A DNA stretch of 64,000 bases, taken from Mallotus nudiflorus (taxonomy: Eukaryota > Streptophyta > Magnoliopsida > Malpighiales > Euphorbiaceae). Numbering within the stretch: position 1 is the first letter of the stretch; each line of letters begins with the position of its first letter. A model generated the notes under the pieces. The model made no database searches, had not been told where the DNA came from, and saw only the letters and a list, made by a program, of their open reading frames with translations. Below, piece by piece: positions 37,134 to 50,140 of this stretch. Both the position numbers and the translations under genes were made by a program. The stretch lies in the NCBI GenBank assembly GCA_947683625.1, contig CANTUR010000069.1, positions 2,666,001 through 2,730,000 of the forward strand, written 5' to 3'.

Positions 37134-38329
37134 CTATATATATATAAATATTTGGAATTAATATTAAAATTAGCACTACTTAAGTAAAAATATCAATTAA
37201 TTTATAAAAATTCTCTAAACCCCTTAATTATTAATAAAACTAACTAAAATATATGTTTAACTATAATTAGCATAGAATTACATTTTTACCCCTAAAATAC
37301 ATAAATTACATAATGGCTATAACGTACTAAAAATAATTCCTTAAATTATTTAATCATCCCAAAAATTTATTTTTCTCAAAATTAATCTTCCTAATATAAT
37401 TCAAACATAAATCAACCAATAATTCTTCTAAAAATATAATTAACCTAAAAATCACATTTGCATAAACTCAAAAATATTTATAAAAATAGTATAAAAATGA
37501 CAAAAATTATAATTTGAGTTCTAAAATTATTAAAATTCACTAATAATTTCAATTATTAAAATTTCATAATTTTTCACAATAATTTTCGAAAATTAATATA
37601 AATACCAATTAAATACCTAAAATTTATATACACGTCTAATAACACCAAAATTATAAAACCTTAAATAAAATTAATATACCAAGAACATTAACTATAATTA
37701 CTCTAATTTTACTAATTAAACCAAATAAAATCCAATAAATCAATTAAAAAAAATTAAATAAAATTGTGCAAAAAAAATTCTGTAAATTAAGGAAAATTAA
37801 GAAAAATGCTTAAAAATTCGAATTGGAGCAATTAAGTGGCACAATTCAACATATACCTAAAAACAACCTAAAATCAATATCTATTTTCGGTCAACAACAA
37901 TAAAACAACTTGAAATCAACCTAAAAACAACACAGAGCAAGTCACCTTCAACCTCCAATTCCGACACCGAAGGTGAGTTGCAGCGGCGGCTCTTGGCTTG
38001 AACAGACACCTAAGAGGATGAAGGAAGTTGGGGAAGCTTGGGTGGCGTCGGATCAAACTCCAACAGTGAGGAGGAAGCTTTGGTCGAAGGTGGAAGAGGA
38101 GAAGTAGCGACAGCAGCACCTCCTGAAGCTCCTTCCCGTGGCGGCAATGGCTTCTCAGGCGGTGGCAGGGAGAATGGTGCAGTGAGGAAGAAGGGAAAAT
38201 TGTGAGGGATGGAGAGGAAGAGGTTGCAGGGGCTGGGTCGGGAAGCTTCTCTCTGTTTTTGCTTTTGTTGCTTTCTTTCTTTTTTTTTTTTCGTGTTTGC
38301 TGTGTCCGGTTTTTGGTCCATACTTTATA

Positions 38330-38332
<3 letters not shown>

Positions 38333-38377
<45 letters not shown>
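38333..38377. repeat. (AT)n microsatellite in 5' LTR
   Basis: About 22 TA units, upstream (in LTR sense) of the GC-rich island, the same place as in the other copies. Confidence 0.9.
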
Positions 38378-38381
<4 letters not shown>

Positions 38382-38646
38382 TGTATTATAAACTATTAAT
38401 ATATATAATTATACATATAAGTGTATGTGTAGATATTGGTGTATGTACACATATACTACATACACATATACATATACATATACATATGCTATTTTAATGC
38501 ACACACACCTAAAATAATATTTAACCCTAAATATATATAAGTATGAATATATATATATATATACACACACACACATATAAATATGTATATATGCATGTAC
38601 ATAGTAACACATAAATAGCCATAAAATTTAATATAGTTTAAAATAG

Positions 38647-38648
38647 TA

Positions 38649-38742
<94 letters not shown>
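38647..38742. repeat. (AAT)n microsatellite
   Basis: About 31 AAT units inside the Tekay 5' LTR; the 3' LTR has only about 10 at the matching site. Confidence 0.95.
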
Positions 38743-38743
<1 letters not shown>

Positions 38744-38908
38744 CAATTAAATTTTAGACAATAAACAAATAATACTCACATATACAATCATTTCATAAAT
38801 TAATAACCCTAAAAAGTATTATTAACAATTGTATAGTATAATGCAAAAGTAATTATTAATAACACTATTTAAAAATCCCTTTATTTAAATAAATATATAG
38901 GGTATTAC

Positions 38909-38909
<1 letters not shown>

Positions 38910-38977
<68 letters not shown>

Positions 38978-38995
38978 TATTATTATTATTATTTT
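38910..38995. repeat. (AAT)n/(ATT)n palindromic junction between inverted LTRs
   Basis: Directly after the LTR terminus at 38909, about 22 AAT units are followed by about 6 ATT units. The centre of symmetry is at about 38976/38977. On the right the sequence passes into the oppositely oriented LTR. Confidence 0.9.
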
Positions 38996-39143
38996 AAAAC
39001 TACAAGAAATTCATGGTTGTTTTATGTGTGTTACTAGTACCTATATATATATATATATATAAGTGGGGTTTAATTATTATTTATATGTGTGAGTAATATG
39101 TATTTTTGGTATAATATATATAGTATGTGTGTATTAATTTATT

Positions 39144-39220
<77 letters not shown>

Positions 39221-42036
39221 GTATATGTATATAGTATGCTTGTGTGCGTATATATACATATCTATGTGTATAATGTGAGTGTGTGGTGGAGAATTTAGGT
39301 GTAATTTTATAATATAATGTTTTAATATATATATATATATATACAAAAAAATAATAATAATAAAAAAATAAAATAGAAGCTTACCTCCCCATCTCCGCTT
39401 GTCACTGCCTCTGTCTTCCCTCTCACCGTGCCACCCCAACACCGCCCGGAGACTCCATCACCGCCGTGCCAGAGCTTCCAGGAGTGGTGGTGCTGATGTT
39501 GTTGTTCTTCTTCTTCTGCACTTCCTTGCCAGGCAGCATTCCTTCTCCCTCGCACGATAGCCTTGCCTCGGTCCGCATGTCTAGCTTCGCCCCTCCGCCA
39601 GATCACTGCCTTCCTGCCTCGCCTGAGCTGTTTTCCTTGGTCTGCATTCCGGTGACAATAAGCTCTTCCTCCCCTTCCCATTTGTTCAGCTTGACAATGA
39701 GTAGCACTCACTTGATCCCTTCTTTCTTCCCTTGATTTTTGATTGTTCTTGGTATATCCTAGGTTAGTTAGGGTTATTTAGTATTTAATGAGGTTGGTTT
39801 TACTTTTTGGAAATTTTTGGTGAATTATTTGATTTTTCCAGAATTTTATTTGATATTTATTTGGTTTTATTTGATATTTATTTGGGTTTAGTTAGTAATT
39901 AGGGTGGTTGTTGTTAATTATTTTTGGGTTTATTAATTTTATTGAAAATTATAGGAATTATTGTGAATTTGGTAAAATTTTTGAATATTTTAGTAATATT
40001 TTGTTTATATCCGAAATTATTTGTAAAAAATTATAAATTTTTGATAATTGGTGTTATTATCAAATGTTATTAATTTTACAATTTAATTTATAATTTTTGT
40101 AAATTTTATACTATTTTTATAAATATTTTTAAATTTATGTCAAATGTAAAGTAATTAGGTTAAATTATATTTTTAGAAGGAATTAGTAGCTATTTATATG
40201 TTTTTAGTTATATTACAAAGTTAATGTTGAGAAAAATAATTTTTAGATAATTATATAATTTTTAAGGAATTTTTTTTAAGGTCATTCACTATTTTAGACT
40301 AATTAACACAATTATTGTTTTCAAATAATATATATGGTATTATTTTTAGTATTATGTGAAATTTGAATATCTTGGGTACTAAATTATGAACTTGATAGTA
40401 AATATATTTGTTGTGGAGATTTATTCATAAGAGTAATTAAATTTAGGTTATAATTATACTTTGATAATGAAATGTAATTTGAGTTATTTAATTTTTGAAT
40501 AATTGAAATTATATATATATTTAGTATATATGTATTTTTTTGGGGAAATAAATGATTTAATTTCTTGGTGTTTTATTGGATTGTGATCTCGGTCGGGGCT
40601 AGGTGTAGTTTTGGAAGCCCGACTCGAGTGTGAAAGTCTGCTGTTATTAGAAGTGCATTTTCTATGCAGGTTTGGCTCTACCTTTGGTAGAGTGATATCC
40701 GTTTTACAGAGGAGACTCTGTCAAAATTTTGGTAGATTTTCTCGTAAAACATGATATTCTTAATAATTTCTACGTTAGTTAGGTTTTATCCTGTCTATCG
40801 AGTCTTGTCCAGTCTTCCTTGGGTCAGCTTGGAATTTCATTGTTTTGTTGATTTTCGATTTTTATTTCATAATCATGTTTTAAAATCGATCTATTAATTT
40901 CTTTTCTAGAGCATATCGGAGCAGAAGCCGTGAGATCGAGGCAGATGCGTGGTCGTCGGCCTTCTCGTTCATTTTATAAGTCGATAATATGATCTGTGCA
41001 TGTGTTTTATTTAAAGATGCATGCGCTCATATTTTTATGTTAATATTATATGATTTATTTAATTTAATGCTGCTATTTAAGGTTTAAAACGCATTTTATT
41101 TATTTAAAAATCGATTTTGAGAAATTTTGGTAGAACGGGGGTACCTAGTGGGCTTCACCAGGACCGTGTGCACATGGTAGAGATTGAGAGGTGGATTTGA
41201 ATTATATATGACTGGTGATTGTTAAACTGGGACGGGTGCCTCGGTGGAAGCCTGTGCTCTCAGGGACTACCAGTGATTGTAAGGTTAATAATGGACTGGG
41301 ATGGGTGCCTCGGTTGATGCCCTAGCTCTCGGGGACCGCAAGTGCCATATATTTGGATTAAGTGAATGACTACGACTTGGTGCCTCGGTTGATGCTTTTG
41401 CTCTCGAGGACCGGCAGTCTAGCTGGAATAAGTGGGCCCGGTTGGCCGATTAGAAATTTAGGTTTAGGGTTCTACTGAGATTTTTCAAAAGCTATATCTA
41501 TATATTATAAATTATTTTTACTATAACTTTATGGTTTTCAAAAGGGTTTTCAAACCGTACAACTCTTATTATTGACTTACTCAGTGAGGTCTGGTTCCCC
41601 TCAATTTATTTTTTTCAGGAGTTTAGGAGTTCGACCTCAGACTGCCTCCACGCTAGATTTTTTCATCACCGACCATTTTATGTAGGTCATTGTAAACTAT
41701 ACTGTTGTAATGTTCTAGGAAGCTGCAATAGTAACTATACTATGAATTGTATGACTTAAGTATATTTGTGTATTTTATTTACATGCACCACGTTTATGTA
41801 TAATGATTTAAGTTTGATTTATATATGTGACGCTGGAAATATTTTAATTATGTATTTAATTATGTTTTAATCAATTTTAGAAAAAATCAGTTTGATAATG
41901 TGCTCTATTTTAAAATAAAGTTTTAAATTGTGAGGTTTTATTTTTCTTTTCTTTTAGGCTTACTACGGGTTTCGGGGGCCTTATGCCTTCCCATTCCCTA
42001 GTGCCGATCACGTGCCCTCGGGTTCGGGTCGTGACA
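38977..42036 (+). mobile_element. Tekay-family LTR in + orientation, 5' end missing
   Basis: It is homologous to 29222-32313, from the (ATT)n tract to the terminus GGTCGTGACA at 42036. The first ~120 bases of the LTR (TGTAATACCC onward) are missing, replaced by the trinucleotide palindrome. There is no PBS after 42036, so it is a solo LTR or a 3' LTR. It contains (TA)n (39149-39208), a GC-rich island (39385-39700) and the threefold repeat (41230-41430). Confidence 0.85.
39149..39208. repeat. (AT)n microsatellite in + LTR
   Basis: About 30 TA units followed by (TATG)n. Confidence 0.9.
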
Positions 42037-42099
42037 AAGAATAAGATTCCAAACTTGAACAAATTATTCTCTAAGCTAATAAATTAATTTGGCTAAACA

Positions 42100-43300
42100 C
42101 AATACCTATACTCACAGATCCAAATATATGTTTTGAGAGTAGACTTAATGCCTTGGTTTAGTTTAGGTTTAATGCTTCTTCTTCGTATGAATGAAGCTTG
42201 GATGGTATGACTGAATATAAAATCCTTAGTTTACTCCAATAAATGACTATGGTTGCAAATTCCTAAAAAACCCAAATAGGGACTACTGATAAGGTTGTAT
42301 TAGAACTTTAGTTTTTTAGGATAACTTAAAGGATGGTAGGATTATTATCTTACCTAAGAGTAATAGTTGCAAATCTTGAATACTATTCAAACCTTTGATG
42401 ATGGAACACCTATTTTAGATGATAGAAGAAATATGATAGAAGATGTAGTGTCTGCTCTTATATATTATATTTACTCCATTTTATAGGTGATCTTAGTCAC
42501 CTTAAAGACAATGATGCAGAACTCCTTTGCAATCTTAGATGTAAGAAGCATGTGATTGCTTACTAAGTTAATTCTTAGACAAGACTCCAATAAACCTTTT
42601 TAAAAGGAATAATTTCTTATAGGATAGCAAAAAATCTTAGGAGAAAAAGGTTTGGAATACTATTAGAGAAGCTTTTAGTAACCAAATCCTTATGATTAGT
42701 TTGCTAATAGAGAATTGATTAGTCTTACCTAAAAGGAAGGAATTAGGATTTATAAAAAACTAAAACTCAAAAAACATTTTAATTGGAAAATGAAAAGAAC
42801 TAGGCAAGAATTAGGTGATTTTTGTCAATAGTATGATTGAAATCCGATAAAGCCTCAATCCTATAGTGGTCAGTGTAAGAAAAATAAACCTTGTGAAAAT
42901 CCAAATCTTCATACACATATAAGAAGTCTTAGAGGTCATTCCAACTAAAATATACGACCTACTACAATAAGGTTTACTAAAAGATCAAGAAGTAATTTTA
43001 GAAGTAGTAAAGCATGTTAATGATCACCAATTTCAAAGAGAGTATTTAAATAAAGTTTTTAAGACATTAGGAGAAAAACCTTTAGAAACTCTTTTAATCC
43101 TACCCTCTACTAGTAAGAATACTTATGATTTTACAACCATTTCAGTTAGAGGAAAGAAATCTAAAACTCCTATAGGAACCTTTCAGGACCTTTTAAAGGA
43201 AGTTAAGGCCATTAAACTATAGCTCAAGGAAATTCAAACTAAATAGCAAAATGATTCTAAGTTAATCCAGGCCTCATTTCTAAAAAAAAAAAAATCTAAT
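42100..43300 (+). pseudogene. Endogenous caulimovirid-like capsid region relic
   Basis: Fragments in shifting + frames resemble the capsid/zinc-finger portion of plant pararetroviruses integrated in genomes: a 'gdlshLKdndaELLcnL'-like stretch near 42490, an 'ILGEKVWNTIREAF'-like stretch near 42640, RTRQELGDFC near 42805, and a cysteine-containing CKKNKPCENPN near 42880. A Lys/Ser-rich segment follows (LLKEVKAIK near 43190). Stops are very frequent, many at likely glutamines. It is an old, dead fragment with no intact gene. The family call rests on remembered motif order; a gypsy-like origin is not excluded. Confidence 0.5.
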
Positions 43301-43308
43301 GATTCTGA

Positions 43309-44250
43309 TTCTAGTTCAGATGATCAAATAGAGAACTTTGAAATACAAACTTAGAAAGTCTAAAAATGATTCTAAAACTTCTAGAGAATTTCATAAATGT
43401 TTTGAGAGAAATTACCTCTAAAAAATATGTGATCCAAGTCAAAATTGTATTTCAAGTGATTTTCAATTAGAAATAATTGAATTATTTGATATAAGAGCAT
43501 ACCTCAACTATATTAGATATGATTTAGTTCTTAAAAGATATCAACTAAAAATAAAATAAAAAGTGTAGCAGTAAATGACTCTAAACTTACCATTTGAGGG
43601 AAAGTATAAGCTTTAGTAGTGAATGGAAATATTGTACTAAAATCTTTTCATGCTTGGAAAAAACCATTGTTCAATAATTATTTTAAAGACTCCATTTATC
43701 AATTTGATAACACTTTATAAATTCCATGAACAAGGAATTTATTTCAAAATAAGAAATTCAAAACTAGTTTTCCTTTTTAATTTTAGTTCAATGACCAAAT
43801 AGTGAACCTTGAGCCATAAAACCTAGAATGTTTGAAAATGGTTCTAAAATTTCTAGAGAATTTCATAGATTTTATAAGAAAAATTGCTTCTTGAAAATAT
43901 TTGATTCAATTTAAAATTATTTTTTCAGATAATTTTCAGTTAGAAACAATTACATTATATGATACAGGAACATACCTCTGTTGTGTTAGATATTATTTGG
44001 TTTTTGAAAGATATCATAAAAAAAAACAAAAAGAAAAACCTATAGCTATAAATGAATCTAAACTCACCATTAGAAGAAAAGTAAAAGCTTTAGTGGTGGA
44101 TGTAAAAATTTCACTGAAAGATCTTTCATACTTGTAAAAAAACTTCATTTAGTAATTATTTTAAGGACTTTGTTTATCAACTCCTAATAAAGTCAATGAA
44201 CAAGGAATTTATTTTAAAATAAGAAATTTAAAAGTGGTTTTCCCTTTTAT
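43309..44250 (+). pseudogene. Duplicated caulimovirid-like aspartic protease relic
   Basis: Two direct copies of a ~470 bp segment (about 43309-43770 and 43780-44250) each encode a retroviral-type aspartic protease start. The second copy keeps the DTG active-site triad (LYDTGTYLCCV near 43960); in the first the same site reads DIR. Conserved neighbours in both are a FQLE-x-I strand before the triad and a 'nGIYFKIRNLKVVFPFIEKL'-like segment only near the end of copy two. Both copies have stops and frameshifts. No reverse transcriptase or RNase H follows, so the remainder of any viral genome is missing. Confidence 0.55.
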
Positions 44251-45099
44251 AGAAAAACTAAAGAAAATAAATTTAAACATAATTAAAGCTCATTCTATAT
44301 AAAATTATAGAATAAATACTTTAATTAAAGGAAAAAACACTTGTTATGCATTTACAACAAGATATGAATTTTGAAAATAATTGAAACTCAGCTTTAAACC
44401 TGTTGGGTCATTTTTCAAAACCCTGATAACTTATGATGAAAAAGCTAAAACATCTCATCATACAATCAATTTGATAAAGATAATTGATTTTCAAGCCATT
44501 TCAAAATCAAATGAACCACTAAACCTTACCCGATTGCCAGTTACACCTTTTTTAAGACTTAAACAAACCCTAAACAAACCTTAAATAAACCATTTTGGTA
44601 TTGAGAAAGAGGTTTAAGAAGAATAATGAGAAAGAAGTCTACCTGAGTAATGTCTTCTAAACTAATAAGTACAATCCTACGAAAGGGCTGTTTATAGTCC
44701 GATTTTGATTCTTGAAGCTTAGGTTTAACCTCTGGAAGCCTTGAGAAAAAAAAGTCAAACTTTGATCAATGAGACTTTTCAATGGTCAAATTGTGCTCTT
44801 GGAATTGAATTTTAGTTTGAAACTGTCTTTTAAAATTCTAGTGTGTCTATGGGTCCCATTTGGTAAAAAGGAAAAATTTAACCTTTAATGATCAAATTGG
44901 GCCCTACAACTATCTACCTCACACATCCTTATCCAAAAATGGGCACTTGTCAAAAAGGGTGCTTTCCAAGTTTAGAATATTCCAAATTTGGAATATACTA
45001 GGACATGTGTTAACAATGTAGAGGAAGGGGATATATTATTACATATTAACCTTGAATATTCTCACATATTTACACGAAATGTCACTAACCTTATATGCC

Positions 45100-45108
45100 T
45101 ATAAATAG
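45100..45108 (+). promoter_or_regulatory. TATA box of the Tat-type LTR
   Basis: TATAAATAG in a CCTATAAATAGAAGC context; the downstream sequence becomes A-rich and leader-like. The same motif in the same context occurs in the second Tat-like LTR at 61271. Confidence 0.6.
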
Positions 45109-47258
45109 AAGCTTTAAGGAAAGATTTAACATAATTTTTATGAGGTTTTTTACCACTTCCATAACTAGAAAATTCCATCATAAAATCCCAAAAAGATCTC
45201 CAAAAACTCTCTAAAAAAAGCCTTAGAAAATTAGGGAAAATTTAGAAAAATAAGGGAAACTATGCCAAAATTCCTCTAGATCGATTTCTCTATATTTTCT
45301 TCTCAATTCATCTTAAAACTAAAAAAATCAAACATCAAAATTCTTATCCAAGCTCCAAGAAACTCAATCATTTCAAACCAAGATCAAAATCCTCACCCAA
45401 ACTCACTAAAAGCACACTTGACCTTTTAACTTAAATATCAATTCTCTTCAATCAATTATTACTTTTTTGTGAGTTCTTGCCTTAATTCTAATGCTAAAAA
45501 CTTTCAAGATCATCATATTCATTGATTCTCATCTCATTTATGGGGTTTGGGGCTTTAAAATTGAGTTTTGAAAGTAAAAAGTGCAAATCCACACTGTTCA
45601 AAGGTGAACAGTTTGATTTGGGTCATGAACAGCCAGATTGGCTATTCATACTCTTAATTCAGCCCTAAGGCCTCTCAAACTAGCCAATGGCTGGCCAAAA
45701 TAGGCTAGATAGGCATTGCATCTGGCCATCTATTCCTTTTCATCCTAAATGACTTCGATAATGGTTTTTAGTGTCCACAAGGGTTCTAACTTACTCGAGC
45801 ATGATTCCAACCCTCCCTTAACATCCTAGGATGATAGAATTAAAGTATTATAACATATTTTTCCATTTTAAAATTATTTTACAAAGATTTTCCTTTTATT
45901 TTCTTTAAACTCTTCTTTTAAGTACTTTTAAGTGGGATCCTTATTCTTATCTTTAATTGATGATTGTGATTGTGTTTGTTGGTGTTTGTGTGATTTATAA
46001 TTGAATGTTTTATTTATTTTATATGTGATTTATGATTAATTTTGGTGTGAATACTTCTTTAAAGTCTTGTTTATTATGTATTACATTTATGTCCTACTTG
46101 ATTGTGCTTTAATATGCTTTGATTATTGATTTGCTTTTACAGTGACATTGTTTTCTTAATTTATGTTCTAATTTAGGGTTTTAAAAAATTTTAAGTTATT
46201 TTATTATGAATCATAATTTGTGTATTTGTGAATTTTGTGTTAATTTTTGAGTCTTAATTTGCATTTCTTATGTTTTTTATGTGCGTAGTCATCATCTTCG
46301 ACACAAGTACATTGTTTTTGTTTTCAATTTTAGAGTCTTGTGAGTCCTTATTTACATCTTTTATGTTTAATATAAGGTTTTTATGTGTTTTTGATAGTTT
46401 GTGAGTCAATCTATCTTCTAAATGCAATTTGTGCTTTGGTATCTCTAACATAATTAGAGTCTTAATCCTCATTGTTCTTAGTCTATTTGTCTATTTCATA
46501 CTTAATATTGTTTTATTGTTTCTACTAACATTCTCTACTCTTGTTCAAACTATAATGTATTATAATTAATATACTACATCAATTCTCTACTTCTCCCTCC
46601 ATTTCTTGCCTTATTGTATTTTCATGCATTCATGTGCCTTTATGCATATCACTTGCTTGATGCATATCATTATCATGCATGTGCTTATTTTTAGAATCTC
46701 TAGATACCTATTTTCATGCTTCTTGGCATGCATCACTTGCATACTTGCATGCTTCTCGAATTTGCATCATTTTGCATGCTTCCCGGCTTGTATCATACAT
46801 CATCCTTTGATTGTACCCCAGAATTATTTAATGCTTGTGTGAGCATGCATTTGCATTAGCATCATTCATGACATTATAAATCTCTTGTTACCAATCTCAA
46901 GATCTCAATCTCAAGTTACTAACTATTGCTAACATTTATTACTATTATTGTTTATTTATAAGTATATCTTATTATTTGATTATCAATTGCCACCATAATC
47001 TCAATCTCTACACTCAATCCTCATTTCTCTAGATTTTTATTTCTTATTTATGCTTTAATTTACTTTTATGTTTATTATTTGCAATCTCTATTCCTACTCC
47101 TCTTTCTTTATTTATTTCCTTTAATTTGTAATTTTATCATCTTGTATTCCTTTTATGTCATTATTCATTTTTTGTTTTATTATGAGATAATCTAAATGAA
47201 TTTATCTTTATGCTTTAGTTGTGTTTTATTTGGTATTCTATATAAAAAATACACCAAA

Positions 47259-47304
47259 AAAAATAAGCCAAATTTTTTTTACAAAAATAATTTGGCTTAT
47301 TTTT
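47259..47304. repeat. Perfect 15 bp inverted repeat in LTR
   Basis: AAAAATAAGCCAAAT (47259-47273) and ATTTGGCTTATTTTT (47290-47304) form perfect arms with a 16-base spacer inside the Tat-type LTR. RNA from this strand could fold into a hairpin. Confidence 0.85.
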
Positions 47305-48760
47305 GTTGTTTTCTTGGGTAATTAATGCTAGAATAAAATAAATCCTTTTGATAACTTTTTGTTAATAAATTGGCTTTACTTGTGCCCTTTTTTCTATATT
47401 TCTTACCTTAATTTCCATATTTTTATAAATATTTCTCATTTTTATTTATTATTAACTAAGGAATTTGCATTTTCTTTTAATAAGAATTCATCGTTTTTAT
47501 GTTAATAGAATGTCTTATGTTCTTAATAATTTTTTAACTCCTTTTTGTTGTTTTATTTGTGCTATTATTGTGTTCTTTGTTGATCACGATTTCTTTTATT
47601 TTCTTATTTTTCAAATAATTGACTTGATTATGTGTTCAGTAATTTATGATGTGAGAAACATCCATTTAAGGTACAAAATTCATATTTTGAGGCTTAACTT
47701 GATGGATACTCATATTATGAATTAATGGTTCACATAATTAATAAAAAATTATCTTTAAATGCTATTCTATTTTTTTTTTCAATTTAGATTCCTAAAATGA
47801 TTCATTTTATTTTAAAGTTAATTTAAAATCCATTTTAAAGAATTGAACATTTCTTTTCATTATTTTGGCTTTTTAAGATTATTTTTCCATTTATTTTCAT
47901 ATAAAATGTTTTAAGGCCTTGAAATTCAGAATATAGAGCAATCATGGAGGATGTTTACAAATGTGTTAGCCATTCTCATCTCCTTTCTCTTTTAATTTAT
48001 TGCTTTTATTATTTTTATATTTTTCGGTCTAGAATGCTTTTATTTGCCTTTTACATGACTTAGCCATAATTGCCATGCCATAAATAAATCATTTGTTTTG
48101 TTATTTCATGTTTGCCATGCTCACATAATTTATGCATTATGTTTTATTATTGCATGTTTATGATTTTATGCCGTGCTTGTGTGCTATAACAATAACATGT
48201 AAATATGTTATGAGTGTATATCTATAACATGGGTGCCTTTACATATATGTGTGTATTGTATTAGCATTTCCCATGATCATGCATATTATTTCATTTTGCC
48301 ATGTTCATGCATCATTCTTTCATATTGCTATGCACTTGTGTGTGTATAATGTGTTTGCTTTTGCATGTAGTGGCTGGTGTATAATAGTACATGATACTTA
48401 GAAGCATTGTACAATAAAGTAAGGTTGGCTCTACTCAACATCTAGGTGATATGGAGATGCCTCGAACAAAAGAGCTTAATCCTACTGACATCGACATTCG
48501 AACCTAAAGCTTTATCCAATAGGTGAATGCGGTTCCAAATGAGGGATCTGAGTTTGCCTAAGTCCCAAAAATGGACAGTTTCTAAAGTGATGTTGAGTGG
48601 CGACTCCCTATTTCTCATGCTTAAGTAAAGGGTTGTAAGTGCATTTATGCCATCTCTAATCTCTTTCAGTACTCCCCTCACTACCCTCTATTCTTTTGTA
48701 ACAAGGAAAAAAGGGTATATGATCTAAAGAGTGTTGAGTTGGACTTGCTGGCATCAACAA

Positions 48761-48778
48761 TGGCGACTCTAATAGGGA
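48761..48778 (+). promoter_or_regulatory. Primer-binding site of the Tat/Ogre-type element
   Basis: TGGCGACTCTAATAGGGA directly follows the LTR end. It resembles the TGGCGACTCCACTGGGGA motif in this place in many Tat/Ogre elements. The leader downstream (48890-48960: 'attgccataactccactcgactcatgg') matches that of the element starting at 63.77 kb. The tRNA primer is not assigned. Confidence 0.6.
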
Positions 48779-48779
48779 T

Positions 48780-50140
48780 TGAGATATTGATCCAGATGTT
48801 TGTACTTTGCTTTCAATTATGTATACTATTATAGACCAACTTTCATCATGACACTTCTCATAGATACACAAGCTTAAATAAACCTCGATGGTGTCAAATT
48901 ATGAATTGCCATAACTCCACTCGACTCATGGATTAATTAGTTTGACATTATCACCTTTAGCTTTGACTCAGTTCAAGAGATATTATCGGGCTCATCTTAC
49001 CAGAGTTTACAATCCTAGTCCTAAAAGGGGATAGGTTTTGTTCAAGTTTGTAAAAGATGTTGGGGCCCTTTGACATTGGCCTATAACTCAAGTCTATAAT
49101 AGAGGGCATCTCAGTAAAGTAACCCTTGGCCTTTTACTCTAACTCATCCATGCAGTGGATATAGAAACTTCCACTAGAATTGTACCTTATCTTGCATATG
49201 TATGTTGATTTATGTCTATATATTATGTTTTGGTTTAAACTGAGTCTTTGGTGATATATATATATCTCATACTATGCTAACTAAGAATCACATTAACCTT
49301 AATTAGACTTTATATACCCATTTGAACCTAAAATGTCCAAGCATTATAGTTATGATAGATTGACTAATTTACTAAAACCTAAAGGTCTGAATAGGTATGT
49401 CTTTTTTGAAAAGAATAAACTTGAGATATCTTAATAACCTAAACCTAAATTGTGGGGATGCCATATTTGTAAGGTTATTTTGATATCCCATATTATTGTT
49501 GAATTGAATCTAATCATTAAAGTATAATATATACATATTACTATATGTCCTTTAATATCTTAACCTAATTAATCCAATGGAGCAATAAATTTAGCCCCTA
49601 TATATCCAAACAAATTGGTTTAGAACTTATTATGATGTAATTCAAAGGTCATGATAAGCTAATCAGTAGTTTATATCTATGATTTACTTGGATATATAAG
49701 GATTAAAATCCTAAGTTTGTTATGTCTTGATGACTAAATACTATTATCTTTATATCATAGATCTACTCTAAAGGTTTATTTGGTTTAATATATTTAAGTA
49801 CCCTAAAACTTTATCCAAATCAAACTATAAATATAAACATAAATCATCCTTGTATGTTAATTTCTCTTTTTTTAGAGTCATGAGTCGGTTCATCCCTAAT
49901 GATGTTCTGGTAAACCCTACCTAAGAAAGAAATTTAACGACCGCTTATATGGGAGAGATAAAGTTGGAAGGGACTTTATTTTTCTTTTGTGTGTTTTGTT
50001 TATGTCTTTTTACATTACATACACATATGCATTCATTCATTCATGCATACATGCATTCTTACAATGCATGGATACATGCTAATACATATATAGTCATCAT
50101 AGGTAATCCCTAAAGTGCTCAATACTGTAGTTTGGTTGGA
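48780..50140 (+). other. Untranslated leader of the Tat-type element
   Basis: No sustained frame is present. A short start at about 49877 (MSRFIPNDVLVNP) stops at once. Short ATG-rich 'catgcattcattcatgcatacatgc' repeats lie near 50025-50065. Confidence 0.5.

Larger units (their letters stand above)
35405..38909 (-). mobile_element. 5' LTR of the Tekay chromovirus (3505 bp)
   Basis: On the minus strand the LTR runs from TGTAATACCC (38909) to GTCGTGACA (35405) and is followed directly by the PBS. It carries the (AAT)n tract (38647-38742), (TA)n tracts (38333-38377 and 37083-37145), the GC-rich island (37950-38260) and the threefold repeat (36020-36215). The short CT-rich frames read from the island are probably not genes. 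Confidence 0.9.
44600..48759 (+). mobile_element. 5' LTR of Tat/Ogre-type element (left end unresolved)
   Basis: The right end is set by ...GCATCAACA at 48759 just before the PBS. A TATA box (TATAAATAG, 45100-45108) marks the core promoter, so the transcribed LTR part (R-U5) is about 3.6 kb, typical of long Tat/Ogre LTRs. A U5 motif GTGGCGACTCC lies at about 48597. No coding frame is convincing. The left end was not found; sequence upstream to 44250 is unassigned. Confidence 0.6.

Noticed and set aside
45600..48400. Hydrophobic or Cys/His-rich small frames in the long Tat-type LTR
   Set aside because: Short, AT-driven and pyrimidine-rich with no conserved motif; expected of LTR sequence.
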